Shown here piece after piece: positions 1 through 9,706 of a stretch of DNA of 64,000 bases. The stretch comes from Sphingobacterium alimentarium (GTDB lineage Bacteria; Bacteroidota; Bacteroidia; Sphingobacteriales; Sphingobacteriaceae): the NCBI RefSeq assembly GCF_004342685.1, contig NZ_SMBZ01000007.1:30708-94707 (forward strand). The letters run 5' to 3'. Both the position numbers and the translations under genes were made by a program. Every line of letters begins with the position of its first letter. Position 1 is the first letter of the stretch. Below the pieces are notes generated by a model that was not told the DNA's origin, did no database searches, and saw only the letters and a program-made list of their open reading frames with translations.

Positions 1-943
1 TACTGGTATTAGCATTTGCCCCTAAGGCAATAATAGCAAACAGCATATAGCCGGCATGTGAGATGCTCGAATAGGCCAACATACGCTTGAAGCTGGTTTG
101 CATCAACGCCGTGATATTTCCCACAAAAAGTGTGATCACGATGATAACCAGCAGGACGGGGGTCCAGAAATCATGCAGCGGAGAGAATACGTAGCTAAAT
201 AATTTAATGAAGCCCGCAAAAGATGCGACTTTCACCACCGTACTCATATAAGTCGTAATCAATATGGGCGCACCATCGTAGACATCTGGAGTCCAAAAAT
301 GAAAAGGTGCAGCACCTACTTTAAATAATAGACCGACCATCATCAATAAAATACCTCCATAGAATAAAGGCGAAATCGCAGTTGGATTGGCGACTAAGTA
401 ATTTTTTACACCCGTAATATCAAATGTTCCTGTAGCACCATATAGGAGTGTGATACCAAATAACAAAAACCCGGTAGAAAAAGCACCCATCAAAAAGTAT
501 TTGAGTGCTGCTTCATTCGACGCAAAATCTGTTTTTCTGATACCGACCAAAATGTATAGCGCAACAGACATAATCTCGATGCCTACAAAAAGCATAGCGA
601 AGTTGTGATAAGCACACACCATTAAAGCTCCTGTTAGCGAAAACAGCATCAAACAATAATATTCGGCTACATTTTTACTGATAGCACTAAAATATTCCTG
701 GCTCAACAACAAGACCAGCGCTGTCACCACGATACACAGTATGGAAAACGCGAGCGCAAAATTATCAAACAAGACCATACCATGGTAGATCGGAGCCGCA
801 CCCGAATTCCATGCCAGCACCTCAAATACCAATGCCCCCACCAAGCCAGCAATGCTCACCGGTAGCAACAATGATTTCGCATTATATAAGCCTAAATATA
901 AAACCAGGATTCCCAACAGAGACAGTAGAATAATCGCTCCCAT
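1..943 (-). CDS. nuoN: NADH-quinone oxidoreductase subunit N (partial, C-terminus beyond the left edge)
   Basis: Antiporter-like proton-pumping membrane subunit of respiratory complex I. The reading frame opens with ATG at 943 (protein begins MGAIILLSLLGILVLYLG) and stays open for about 314 codons to the window edge. It is almost continuous hydrophobic helices and carries antiporter-family features such as KVGAAPFHFWTPDVYDGAP and KRMLAYSSISHAGYM, with the conserved lysines of the proton channel. It follows nuoM after 24 nt and is the last gene of the nuoA-N series. The 3' end and any terminator lie outside the window. NuoM or NuoL are excluded because both are present just upstream. Confidence 0.95.
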   Translation of the reverse strand, partial: MGAIILLSLLGILVLYLGLYNAKSLLLPVSIAGLVGALVFEVLAWNSGAAPIYHGMVLFDNFALAFSILCIVVTALVLLLSQEYFSAISKNVAEYYCLMLFSLTGALMVCAYHNFAMLFVGIEIMSVALYILVGIRKTDFASNEAALKYFLMGAFSTGFLLFGITLLYGATGTFDITGVKNYLVANPTAISPLFYGGILLMMVGLLFKVGAAPFHFWTPDVYDGAPILITTYMSTVVKVASFAGFIKLFSYVFSPLHDFWTPVLLVIIVITLFVGNITALMQTSFKRMLAYSSISHAGYMLFAIIALGANANTS

Positions 944-967
944 AAATGATTGTGTATTTGACTTATT

Positions 968-2413
968 TTAAAACTTTACTGATTCAATTAATTGTGTTAC
1001 CGATGCCTCTGAAAGTCTCAATAGGCCATTCGGAAATATCCCTAAATAAATAATTAAAGCACTAATTATCACCAATACGAATACTTCAATGCCCGCCGCA
1101 TCTTTTACTTCAGCATAATTCGTATTCAAAGGTCCTAACATAGACTTTTGGAATAAACGCAACATGTACACCGCCCCTAAGATCAGGGTCAAGCCCGCAA
1201 ATGCAGCATACCAAATATTTAAGCTATATAAGGATTTCAACAATAAAAACTCACCGACGAAACCATTTGTCAACGGCAATCCTACTGCGCCCATCATGAT
1301 TATGACGAAGAAAACAGATAACTTAGGCATTCGCGCCGCAAGTCCGCCCCAATCGTTTAATACATAGGTATTTGTTCGGGAACGGATAATATCCAAGACC
1401 AAAAATAATCCTAACACGCTAATACCGTGATTAATCATTTGCAACAATGATCCTTGCAATCCATCTTGATTCCACGCAAAAATACCGGCAGTAATCAAAC
1501 CCACGTGCGCAATGGAGGAATATGCGATTAGTCGCTTTGCATTTTGCTGCTTGAACGCAATAAGTGAAGCATATACTATTCCTATAATACAAAGTATCAA
1601 TGCTACAGGTCCATACGCCTGTGCCCCGAAAGGAAGGATGGGAATCAACCAGCGTATAACACCATACGTACCCATCTTCAACATTATCCCCGCCAAGAGC
1701 ATTGTGCCCACGGTAGGAGCGTTAGTATAAGTATCAGGTTGCCAAGTATGAAATGGGAATATTGGAATTTTTATGGCAAAAGCAATAAAAAATGCCCAAA
1801 ACAGCCAACGCTGATCCACGTCATCTAACTGCAATGCTACAAAAGAGGCCCATTCGAAATCTTTGTTTGGCGTTTGCTGCGCCAAATAAAGAATTGCGAT
1901 TAGCATCAACAAACTTCCGAAGAAGGTGTAAATAAAGAACTTTAAATTGACTTTTATACGATCTCCATCTCCCCATAGGGCACAGATAAAGTATATTGGA
2001 ATTAATGCGGCTTCCCAGCCTACATAAAAGGTGAAAGCATCCAAAGCGGTAAATACCAACAACAAGCCCGCTTGCATAAAGCTCGCCAACGCATAAAAGC
2101 TGTGTTTATAGTCGCGTCCAAAGCTGGACAAGATGATGAGTGGAAATAACCCATTGGTCAATAGAACCAAGGGTAAACTTACACCATCCAAGCCCACATG
2201 AAAACAAATATTCATGCTCGAAATCCATTCAAATGATTGCTCAAACTGGACACTTGCATCGGGAATAAACGCATATAGAAATGGAATAGTCAGTGCAAGC
2301 TGTACAAAAGACATCACCAAAGCAATCCATTTCGCTGTCGAAGAAGACCGTGCAAAAGCTAACACGAGCGCACTAGCAACAGGTAGTAATAGCAGTATAA
2401 AAAGGTTATTCAT
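968..2413 (-). CDS. nuoM: NADH-quinone oxidoreductase subunit M
   Basis: Proton-pumping membrane subunit of complex I (481 aa, usual length about 480-510). About 13-14 membrane helices are visible. Family motifs seen are YVGWEAALIPIYF with the channel glutamate, KIPIFPFHTWQPDTYTNAP with the buried lysine, and KRLIAYSSIAHVG. It starts at ATG 2413, 25 nt after the nuoL stop codon, and continues the nuo operon towards nuoN. The motif order and length separate it from NuoL, which is longer and has a C-terminal lateral helix. Confidence 0.97.
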   Translation of the reverse strand: MNNLFILLLLPVASALVLAFARSSSTAKWIALVMSFVQLALTIPFLYAFIPDASVQFEQSFEWISSMNICFHVGLDGVSLPLVLLTNGLFPLIILSSFGRDYKHSFYALASFMQAGLLLVFTALDAFTFYVGWEAALIPIYFICALWGDGDRIKVNLKFFIYTFFGSLLMLIAILYLAQQTPNKDFEWASFVALQLDDVDQRWLFWAFFIAFAIKIPIFPFHTWQPDTYTNAPTVGTMLLAGIMLKMGTYGVIRWLIPILPFGAQAYGPVALILCIIGIVYASLIAFKQQNAKRLIAYSSIAHVGLITAGIFAWNQDGLQGSLLQMINHGISVLGLFLVLDIIRSRTNTYVLNDWGGLAARMPKLSVFFVIIMMGAVGLPLTNGFVGEFLLLKSLYSLNIWYAAFAGLTLILGAVYMLRLFQKSMLGPLNTNYAEVKDAAGIEVFVLVIISALIIYLGIFPNGLLRLSEASVTQLIESVKF

Positions 2414-2438
2414 TGATTATCTTCTATGTCAATTCTAT

Positions 2439-4358
2439 CTAAATATTCAAAAGACCGTACAGTAAAATGGCTGCAACCCCCAATACCATCATAAAGATAT
2501 AAAACCCTACATATCCACTCTGCCATTGGCGTATACCCCGGCCGGAGGCACTTATCAGACTCGCCACGCCGTTTACAACACCATCTATACCGGATTTGTC
2601 AACGACTTTATAAAGTAGTTTGGACAGCGCATTCAATGGCTTCACAAAAAGAGCAGCATACAATTCATCAACATACAGTTTGTGGTAAGACAATTTGTAT
2701 AAAGTGCCTTGCACCGCACCATCTTCTTGTGGCACCTCCGATTTTTTCACATATTTCTGATAAGCTATTATGGCCATCACAATGGCCGACACCGCAGCAA
2801 CTCCCATCAAAATATATTCTGTGTTATGATCCAGGTGAACTTCGGGTACGCGCGCATAGGTGTTCGCAAATATTGGGCTTAAGAAATTGGCCAACCAATG
2901 TCCGCCACCTAATGCCGAAGGCAAATTAATAATCCCTCCTACTACCGCAAGGACAGCAAGAACCATTAGAGGCACTGTCATTTGTATGGGCGATTCATGC
3001 AGATGATTCGCCTGGTCAGTGGTGCCCCTGAATTTCCCAAAAAACGTCAGAAACAGCATTCTGAACATATAAAAAGCTGTAAAAAGAGCCGCTACAAAGC
3101 CTAAACCCCACAGCAATGGATTGGCATGAAAAGTAAATGCTAAGATCTCATCCTTGGAGAAAAATCCCGAAAATGGAGGTATACCAGCAATAGCTATAGT
3201 GCCTAGCAACATGGTAATATATGTAATTGGCATATATTTTTTCAACCCACCCATTCTACGCATATCTTGCTCATGATGCATAGCGTGAATCACCGAACCT
3301 GCTCCCAAGAATAAAAGCGCCTTGAAAAAGGCATGTGTCATCACGTGAAAAAACGCTCCCGTAAATGCGCCTACGCCTAATCCTAAAAACATATAGCCCA
3401 ATTGAGAAACCGTGGAATAGGCCAACACCTTTTTAATATCATTTTGGGTCACCGCAATGAAAGCCGCAATCAACGCTGTCGCAACACCTATGGCTGCGAT
3501 GATTTGCATAGTAAGCGGAGATAGGGTGAAAAGAATATTCGAACGAATAATCATGTAAATACCTGCAGTCACCATTGTTGCCGCATGGATAAGGGCAGAT
3601 ACTGGTGTTGGACCTGCCATTGCATCCGGTAGCCAAGTGAACAAAGGAATCTGTGCCGACTTACCTGTAGCTGCTATGAATAACAGTAAGGTAATCAATA
3701 ACAATGTTGCATCACCCATTGGGAACTCGGATGCCTTGCTGAATACCTCGGCATATTCCAACGTTCCAAACGTAGCAATAATGGCAAAAACGGCTATTAA
3801 AAAGCCTAAATCACCAATTCTGTTCATCACAAAGGCCTTTTTGGCAGCGCTAGCATACGATGAATTCTTATACCAAAAGCCAATGAGCAGGTAGGAGCAT
3901 AAGCCCACGCCTTCCCAGCCAATAAACATGATCAGATAGTTCGATCCCAATACCAATAGTAACATGAAAAAGATGAAAAGATTCAGGTACGCAAAAAAGC
4001 GTCCGAAAGCTTCGTCTTCACGCATATACGAATACGAATACAAATGGATCAAGAATCCAATGCCTGTAATAATAAGCAACATTAAAGCACTCAACGGATC
4101 CAGTAAGAAGGAAAAATTCAAACTAAATCCACCCACAGATATCCATTCAAACAGCTGATACGTAAATGAAGCATCCCCTCCCGCATAGCGCGCATCCAGG
4201 ACCTGTCCAAACAGCATGCAGCTCAATATAAATGCACCCAATACCGTTCCACAGCCTACCATGCCAATAAGTGATTTCGAAAAATTATATTGTCCTAACC
4301 CGTTAACTATAAAACCTAACAAAGGTATTAACGGTATTAGCCAAATCAGTTCCATCAT
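2439..4358 (-). CDS. nuoL: NADH-quinone oxidoreductase subunit L
   Basis: Largest antiporter-like subunit of complex I (639 aa), at the distal end of the membrane arm. Seen: FIGWEGVGLCSYLLIGFW in the N-terminal half, KSAQIPLFTWLPDAMAGPTP in the middle, and KKVLAYSTVSQLGYMF. The extra C-terminal stretch of about 150 residues with a final helix (GFYIFMMVLGVAAILLYG) fits the long lateral helix and its anchor that distinguish NuoL from NuoM and NuoN. The start has tandem ATGs at 4358 and 4355, 20 nt after the nuoK stop. Standard nuoK-L-M-N order. Confidence 0.97.
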   Translation of the reverse strand: MMELIWLIPLIPLLGFIVNGLGQYNFSKSLIGMVGCGTVLGAFILSCMLFGQVLDARYAGGDASFTYQLFEWISVGGFSLNFSFLLDPLSALMLLIITGIGFLIHLYSYSYMREDEAFGRFFAYLNLFIFFMLLLVLGSNYLIMFIGWEGVGLCSYLLIGFWYKNSSYASAAKKAFVMNRIGDLGFLIAVFAIIATFGTLEYAEVFSKASEFPMGDATLLLITLLLFIAATGKSAQIPLFTWLPDAMAGPTPVSALIHAATMVTAGIYMIIRSNILFTLSPLTMQIIAAIGVATALIAAFIAVTQNDIKKVLAYSTVSQLGYMFLGLGVGAFTGAFFHVMTHAFFKALLFLGAGSVIHAMHHEQDMRRMGGLKKYMPITYITMLLGTIAIAGIPPFSGFFSKDEILAFTFHANPLLWGLGFVAALFTAFYMFRMLFLTFFGKFRGTTDQANHLHESPIQMTVPLMVLAVLAVVGGIINLPSALGGGHWLANFLSPIFANTYARVPEVHLDHNTEYILMGVAAVSAIVMAIIAYQKYVKKSEVPQEDGAVQGTLYKLSYHKLYVDELYAALFVKPLNALSKLLYKVVDKSGIDGVVNGVASLISASGRGIRQWQSGYVGFYIFMMVLGVAAILLYGLLNI

Positions 4359-4378
4359 ATAATTTAGGTTTTACTCTT

Positions 4379-4708
4379 TTACCAACGTAATTTACTCAAC
4401 GATTCAATGTCTACAGATTTGGTGTTCCTATAGACCATAATCACAATTGCCAACCCCACGGCAACTTCAGCGGCAGCCAAGGCCATGACGAAAAACACAA
4501 AAACCTGACCACTGGCGTCACCACGGTAAGCCGAAAATGCAGCCAACAGCAAATTAACCGAATTCAACATCAACTCAATCGACATCATAATGATAATGAC
4601 ATTACGACGAATCAATACGCCAATCACACCAATGGCAAATATCACACTACAGAATATTAAGTAATGATTCAGCGGTATGCCTTGTATATTTTGAATAATA
4701 CTATCCAT
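4379..4708 (-). CDS. nuoK: NADH-quinone oxidoreductase subunit K
   Basis: Small three-helix membrane subunit of complex I (109 aa, normal length). Seen: IMMSIELMLNSVNLLLAAF with the conserved membrane glutamate of helix 2, and FVFFVMALAAAEVAVGLAIV with the second glutamate in helix 3. Its ATG overlaps the nuoJ stop codon (TAATG around 4708), so translation is probably coupled. Confidence 0.97.
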   Translation of the reverse strand: MDSIIQNIQGIPLNHYLIFCSVIFAIGVIGVLIRRNVIIIMMSIELMLNSVNLLLAAFSAYRGDASGQVFVFFVMALAAAEVAVGLAIVIMVYRNTKSVDIESLSKLRW

Positions 4709-5205
4709 TACCCTTGTTTTGTTTCTTTTTTAGCTAATAATATGGCTCCGATCATCGCAGTCAATAACAGTATTGACGACAACTCAAACGGTAGCAAAAA
4801 TTCGTCAAATAATACTTTACCTAAGTTCTTCACCAAACCTACATCCGTATTGCCTGTGACATATTCATTTTGACCTTCCAATACGCGAAATGCACCCAGG
4901 AAAGTAGCTAACAAACACATGCCCGCTATCGCACCCATGACCTTTACCAAGGTGGATTTCATCGGTTCGGTGTCCTTATTGAGATTCAGAAGCATCAATA
5001 CGAATAAGAACAATACCATGATCGCCCCCATATAGACTATAAAATTTACAACCGCTAAGAACTGGGCATTCAAAAGGATGTAATGTACCGTGAACGTGAA
5101 AAAAGTAATTACCAAATACAATACACTATGTACTGGATTCTTTGTGAAGATGGTCATCAATGCAAAGAAAACCGACAAAAATGCTACAAAATAAAATATA
5201 CCCAT
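4708..5205 (-). CDS. nuoJ: NADH-quinone oxidoreductase subunit J
   Basis: Membrane subunit of complex I (165 aa) with about five helices. The family pattern VNFIVYMGAIMVLFLFVLML is clear, and this tight helix is part of the proton path in the known structures. It starts at ATG 5205, 5 nt after the nuoI stop, and its stop overlaps the nuoK start. Its position between nuoI and nuoK confirms the call. Confidence 0.96.
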   Translation of the reverse strand: MGIFYFVAFLSVFFALMTIFTKNPVHSVLYLVITFFTFTVHYILLNAQFLAVVNFIVYMGAIMVLFLFVLMLLNLNKDTEPMKSTLVKVMGAIAGMCLLATFLGAFRVLEGQNEYVTGNTDVGLVKNLGKVLFDEFLLPFELSSILLLTAMIGAILLAKKETKQG

Positions 5206-5210
5206 CCTGC

Positions 5211-5729
5211 TTATCCGTTTACATTAAGTTTTGTAATATCAAATTTTGGCTCAACCAACTTATCCTTACCGTAGATAAAATCCTTGCGCAAAAACTCCGC
5301 AGTCACATGCGGACCATCCAAATAAATGGCTTCCTTAGGGCATGCTTCCTCACACAATCCACAGAAGATGCAGCGCAACATATTGATTTCATATACTGCT
5401 GCGTATTTTTCCTCTCTATATAGATGCTCTTCACCTCTTTGGCGCTCAACAGCGGTCATCGTGATGGCCTCAGCCGGACATGAGAGTGCACATAGCCCAC
5501 AAGCGGTGCAGCGTTCTCTGCCTTGCTCATCACGCTTTAGAGAATGTTGGCCTCTGAAATTTTTGGAATACGGTCTGATTTCTTCAGGATATTTTACTGT
5601 AGGTATCTTCTTGAAAAAATGTCGAATGGTAATAGCAAGTCCCTTAGCAATAGCCGGCAAGTACATACGTTCCCATATGTTCATTGGCTTTTGCTCGATG
5701 ACTTTTTTTCGATTAGTTAATGATTGCAT
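5211..5729 (-). CDS. nuoI: NADH-quinone oxidoreductase subunit I (two 4Fe-4S clusters)
   Basis: Peripheral-arm ferredoxin-like subunit that carries electrons to the N2 cluster. Two complete 8-Fe motifs are visible, CTACGLCALSCPAEAI and CIFCGLCEEACPKEAI, each with three cysteines plus the distal cysteine that serves the partner cluster. The length (172 aa) is normal. The N-terminal segment has the YPEEIRPYSKNFRGQHSL stretch typical of NuoI. Seven nt separate it from the nuoH stop. Nothing is missing from the cluster ligands. Confidence 0.97.
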   Translation of the reverse strand: MQSLTNRKKVIEQKPMNIWERMYLPAIAKGLAITIRHFFKKIPTVKYPEEIRPYSKNFRGQHSLKRDEQGRERCTACGLCALSCPAEAITMTAVERQRGEEHLYREEKYAAVYEINMLRCIFCGLCEEACPKEAIYLDGPHVTAEFLRKDFIYGKDKLVEPKFDITKLNVNG

Positions 5730-5736
5730 ATCCCGA

Positions 5737-6777
5737 CTATTGAAAGTAAGTATCCTTAATTAATGTGATTACACCTGTCAATACAATATTGGCAATGGCC
5801 AATGGAATCAAAATCTTCCAGCCTAAGTTCATCAATTGATCATAACGGAAGCGCGGCAATGTCCAACGAATCCACATGAAGAAAAAGATGAAGCCAAATA
5901 TTTTTAAGAAAAAGACAAGTACACCAATAATAGTTATCCAGTTTTGGGACAAGCCCAAATCATACATAAATGGAAAATTATAACCTCCAAAATACAATGT
6001 CGCCATCAATGCCGATGAAACAAACATATTGATGTATTCCGAAAACATATATAATCCCAATTTCATCGACGAATATTCTGTATGGTATCCACCCACCAAT
6101 TCGGTCTCACACTCAGGCAAATCAAAAGGTACACGATTACATTCTGCGAAAGCACAGGTAATGAAAATCAAAAATCCCAATGGTTGCACCCAAATGTTCC
6201 AATTGACAAAACCGGATTGCTGTGCCACGATTTCTCCTAGTTGCAAAGTTTCCGTCACCATCAATAGGGCTATGAGCGAAAGTCCCATACCGATTTCATA
6301 CGAAATACTCTGTGAAGCCGCACGAATGGCACCCATGAGGGAAAACTTATTATTAGAAGCCCATCCCCCCAACATAATACCATAAACACCTAATGCAATC
6401 ACGCCAAATACATACAATACACCAATATTGACGTCAGCAACCTGTAGGGATACAGTTCGACCATTAATAACCAGATCTTGGCCCCATGGAATAACCGCGG
6501 AACTGATACATGCGGTAATAATCGCAATGACCGGACCGAGGATAAATAACGTTTTATGAGCACCTGCCGGGATAATCTCTTCTTTGAAAAAGAATTTACC
6601 ACCATCACACAAGGGTTGTAAAATTCCGAAAATACCCGCACGATCTGGACCATATCGGTCTTGCATAAAACCTGCTATTTTACGTTCTGCAAGCGTCGAG
6701 TACATCGCTATTACTAAGGTAACAGTGAATACCACGACCACGAGTATAAGTTTCTCTAATATAAAAGCACCTTCCAT
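5737..6777 (-). CDS. nuoH: NADH-quinone oxidoreductase subunit H
   Basis: Membrane subunit of complex I that forms the quinone entry chamber (346 aa). About eight helices are visible. Family motifs are MYSTLAERKIAGFMQDRYGP near the N-terminus, AECNRVPFDLPECETELVGG in the middle loop, and WIRWTLPRFRYDQLM near the C-terminus. The ATG at 6777 lies 6 nt after the nuoG stop. Full length, with no anomaly. Confidence 0.97.
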   Translation of the reverse strand: MEGAFILEKLILVVVVFTVTLVIAMYSTLAERKIAGFMQDRYGPDRAGIFGILQPLCDGGKFFFKEEIIPAGAHKTLFILGPVIAIITACISSAVIPWGQDLVINGRTVSLQVADVNIGVLYVFGVIALGVYGIMLGGWASNNKFSLMGAIRAASQSISYEIGMGLSLIALLMVTETLQLGEIVAQQSGFVNWNIWVQPLGFLIFITCAFAECNRVPFDLPECETELVGGYHTEYSSMKLGLYMFSEYINMFVSSALMATLYFGGYNFPFMYDLGLSQNWITIIGVLVFFLKIFGFIFFFMWIRWTLPRFRYDQLMNLGWKILIPLAIANIVLTGVITLIKDTYFQ

Positions 6778-6783
6778 TAAGTT

Positions 6784-7800
6784 CTATTTTAAACGTTCTG
6801 TCCTATGCAATTGCGCCACATTCGCAAGCTGCAAGTCTGCATCTTCTTTTATGACCGCAGGCGGGTCAAATTGCTTATAATGATTCGCTCCGATTACCGA
6901 TTCTTTCTCTACAACTGTAGGATGCTCTAGTACCCAATCTGAAGTGTTCTTGGTTTCAAACCGGCAAGTATTACAGATAAAGTCTTCGACCTCTCCAAAT
7001 TCATCTTTCCGTCCTGTCACACGTAGCACCTCTTCACCTTTGTACCACAATGTTACTTTCCCTGAACATGTCGGGCAGTCCCTATGTGCGTCAATAGGCT
7101 TAGTAAACCATACTCTATTTTTGAATCGGAATGTTCTGTCTGTTAAAGCACCTACAGGGCACACATCAATTACATTTCCTATAAAATCATGATCCAATGC
7201 CTTTTCGATATGCGTCGAAATTTCAGAATGGTCACCCCGGTTTAAGATCCCGTGCTCACGCTCTTCTGTAAGTTGGTTTGCTACGTATACACAGCGATAA
7301 CACAGAATACAACGATTCATATGCAGCTGTATCTTATCGCCCAGATCGATGCGCTCGAACGTACGACGCTCAAATTCATAACGTGTACCCTCTGCGCCAT
7401 GCTCATAGCCCAAATCTTGCAATTTACATTCACCGGCTTGGTCACAAATCGGACAATCCAAGGGATGATTAATCAAAAGTATCTCCACTACGCCTTTACG
7501 TGCTTCGATCACTTCTGGAGAGGTAATATTTTGTACTTCCATGCCATCCATTACCGTCGTGCGGCAAGAAGCGACAAGCTTCGGCATAGGGCGTGGATCT
7601 TTTTCTGATCCTTTCGAAACTTTCACCAAACAGGTACGACATTTTCCTCCTGACCCTTCGAGTTTCGAATAATAACACATCGCAGGTGGAACTATATCCC
7701 CTCCAATCTGACGTGCCGCATTCAATATAGTCGTTCCCGGCGCTACATCCACCGGAATACCATCAATTGTGACTTTTAATTTTACAACTTCATCTGCCAT
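6784..7800 (-). CDS. nuoG: NADH-quinone oxidoreductase subunit G, short form
   Basis: Iron-sulfur subunit of the NADH-oxidising module. From the chosen start the protein has 338 aa. Visible ligands: a 2Fe-2S set (C42, C54, C57, C79), a His-Cys 4Fe-4S set (H112, C116, C119, C125), a second 4Fe-4S set (C164, C167, C170, C214), and two CxxC pairs (C242/C245, C276/C279) where the molybdopterin-like domain would begin. That large domain, present in E. coli NuoG (about 900 aa), is absent, which is usual for Bacteroidota. ATG 7800 is chosen over a longer frame because AAGGAGA (7805-7811) precedes it and the extension runs into nuoF. Confidence 0.93.
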   Translation of the reverse strand: MADEVVKLKVTIDGIPVDVAPGTTILNAARQIGGDIVPPAMCYYSKLEGSGGKCRTCLVKVSKGSEKDPRPMPKLVASCRTTVMDGMEVQNITSPEVIEARKGVVEILLINHPLDCPICDQAGECKLQDLGYEHGAEGTRYEFERRTFERIDLGDKIQLHMNRCILCYRCVYVANQLTEEREHGILNRGDHSEISTHIEKALDHDFIGNVIDVCPVGALTDRTFRFKNRVWFTKPIDAHRDCPTCSGKVTLWYKGEEVLRVTGRKDEFGEVEDFICNTCRFETKNTSDWVLEHPTVVEKESVIGANHYKQFDPPAVIKEDADLQLANVAQLHRTERLK

Positions 7801-7804
7801 CGTA

Positions 7805-7811
7805 TCTCCTT
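7805..7811 (-). promoter_or_regulatory. Ribosome binding site of nuoG
   Basis: AAGGAGA on the minus strand lies 4 nt before the ATG at 7800 and fixes the start of NuoG. Clear Shine-Dalgarno sequences are rare in this window, so it is worth marking. Confidence 0.7.
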
Positions 7812-7820
7812 CTATAATAT

Positions 7821-9176
7821 CTATTGAACTACAGGCTCCAATGGATCTGCATAATGTGCCAAACCATAATTTCGTTGTTGTGACTCTTGAGGATTCAATA
7901 CATGCCACTCAAACTCATCACGGAAATGCCTAATTGCCGCAGCTACAGGCCATGCCGCAGCATCACCCAATGGACAAATTGTATTTCCTTCTATCTTGCG
8001 TTGTATATCCCAAAGCAAGTCTATATCATCCATGGTACCATGACCATGTTCTATCTTGTGCAACACCTTTTCCATCCATCCTGTACCTTCACGGCAAGGT
8101 GAACATTGTCCACAGCTTTCATGATGATAGAATCGAGCAAAATTCCACGTATTACGTACAATACATTGATCTTCGTCATACACAATAAAACCGCCCGAAC
8201 CCAGCATCGTGCCTGACTGAAAACCACCTTCAGCTAATGATTCATAAGTCATCAAACGCGAATTCCCTGCTGCAGTTTTGGTGATCAGATTTGCTGGAAG
8301 AATAGGAACAGACGAGCCTCCTGCCACTAACGCTTTTAGGCTCTTGCCATTGGTTATACCGCCACAATATTCATCCGAATAAATAAATTCTTCGACCGAA
8401 ACACCCAACTCAATTTCATATACACCTGGTTTATTGATATTCCCAGACGCAGAAATTAATTTTGTACCGGTACTACGTTCTATTCCTATTTTAGCATACT
8501 CTTCTCCACCATCGTTAATAATAGGCACTGTCGCTGCAATAGATTCAACATTATTTACCACGGTAGGGCAGCCGTACAAACCAGCGATCGCCGGGAATGG
8601 AGGCTTGATACGCGGATTGCCGCGCTTGCCTTCCAAAGATTCCAACAATGCCGTTTCTTCTCCACAGATATAAGCACCACCACCCGGCTGTACATATATT
8701 TCTAGATTATATCCCGTGCCTAATATGTTATCACCCAACAGTCCCGCCGCTTTCGCTTCTGCGATAGCTTGTTCCAAAATCCGAATTTGAGGCATCATCT
8801 CACCACGCACATAGATGTACGATGTATGAGCTCCCAACGCATAGCTTGACACGATCATGCCTTCTATCAATGCGTGTGGAATGTGCGTCATCAAATAACG
8901 GTCTTTGAACGTACCGGGTTCTGATTCATCAGCATTACAGACCAAATAGCGCGGCACACCTTCTGGTTTAGCCAAGAAACTCCACTTCAAGCCAGTCGGA
9001 AATCCCGCACCACCACGGCCACGAAGGCCTGATTTCTTTACTTCTTCGACCACATCATCGGGCGACATTGTTTTCAAAGCCTTTTCTACAGCACGGTAAC
9101 CTCCCTTTTGACGGTATACGGCAAAAGTGTTAATTCCCGGCTCATTGATATGCTCTAATAATAATTTACGTCCCAT
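7821..9176 (-). CDS. nuoF: NADH-quinone oxidoreductase subunit F (FMN and NADH binding)
   Basis: Catalytic NADH dehydrogenase subunit (451 aa) that takes hydride from NADH to FMN and then to cluster N3. Visible: the glycine-rich FMN loop GLRGRGGAGFPTG (residues about 50-62), GGGAYICGEETALLESLEG, and the C-terminal 4Fe-4S motif ESCGQCSPCREGTGW with a later cysteine in GNTICPLGD. It starts 5 nt after the nuoE stop and ends 20 nt before nuoG. NuoE and NuoF show that this complex I uses NADH directly, unlike the 11-subunit forms of some Bacteroidota. Confidence 0.97.
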   Translation of the reverse strand: MGRKLLLEHINEPGINTFAVYRQKGGYRAVEKALKTMSPDDVVEEVKKSGLRGRGGAGFPTGLKWSFLAKPEGVPRYLVCNADESEPGTFKDRYLMTHIPHALIEGMIVSSYALGAHTSYIYVRGEMMPQIRILEQAIAEAKAAGLLGDNILGTGYNLEIYVQPGGGAYICGEETALLESLEGKRGNPRIKPPFPAIAGLYGCPTVVNNVESIAATVPIINDGGEEYAKIGIERSTGTKLISASGNINKPGVYEIELGVSVEEFIYSDEYCGGITNGKSLKALVAGGSSVPILPANLITKTAAGNSRLMTYESLAEGGFQSGTMLGSGGFIVYDEDQCIVRNTWNFARFYHHESCGQCSPCREGTGWMEKVLHKIEHGHGTMDDIDLLWDIQRKIEGNTICPLGDAAAWPVAAAIRHFRDEFEWHVLNPQESQQRNYGLAHYADPLEPVVQ

Positions 9177-9181
9177 AATGA

Positions 9182-9706
9182 TTATGCCTCTTTAGCTTTA
9201 TTTCGCAAAGTATCAATCAGCTGATCGACACTTTCCTCCGTTAAATTCTCGTAAAATGTATATTCAGGGCCAATCTGTAATACTGGCCCATAACCGCAAG
9301 CCGCCAAACACTCTACACCGCGCCAAGAAAATAATCCATCCGCAGTGACCTCTCCCTCTCTCACGCCTAGACGGTCTTCAATATGCTTCATAATACGCTC
9401 TGCCCCTACCAAACAGCACGGTCCAGTACGACAAACTTCTAAAGCATATTTCCCTTGTGGTCGCAGGAAATACATGGTATAAAACGTAGCTACTTCATAG
9501 ACCTCGATAGGCTTGATCTGCAAAAATGCCGCGACCTTATCCATAGCATCGGTACTCAACCAACCATATTCAGCCTGTACCAGATGCAAAATAGGCAGTA
9601 AAGCAGATTTTTGTTTACCTGCAGGATAGCGACTCACCACTTCAGCAAATTTGGCCAAGAGTGCGTCCGAAAATTCTACAGGAAAGTTTTCTTGTACACT
9701 AAGCAT
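9182..9706 (-). CDS. nuoE: NADH-quinone oxidoreductase subunit E (2Fe-2S)
   Basis: Thioredoxin-fold 2Fe-2S subunit (cluster N1a) of the NADH module, 174 aa. The four ligands are visible as CRTGPC and, about 36 residues later, CLAACG. The N-terminal helical part (FAEVVSRYPAGKQKSALLPI) and EVYEVATFYTMYF are typical. The start at 9706 overlaps the end of nuoD (stop at 9699) by 8 bp, which suggests translational coupling. Confidence 0.97.
   Translation of the reverse strand: MLSVQENFPVEFSDALLAKFAEVVSRYPAGKQKSALLPILHLVQAEYGWLSTDAMDKVAAFLQIKPIEVYEVATFYTMYFLRPQGKYALEVCRTGPCCLVGAERIMKHIEDRLGVREGEVTADGLFSWRGVECLAACGYGPVLQIGPEYTFYENLTEESVDQLIDTLRNKAKEA

Noticed and set aside
7252..7608. 118-codon plus-strand frame inside nuoG
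   Set aside because: nuoG on the other strand has all its cluster cysteines; the plus frame has no recognisable features.
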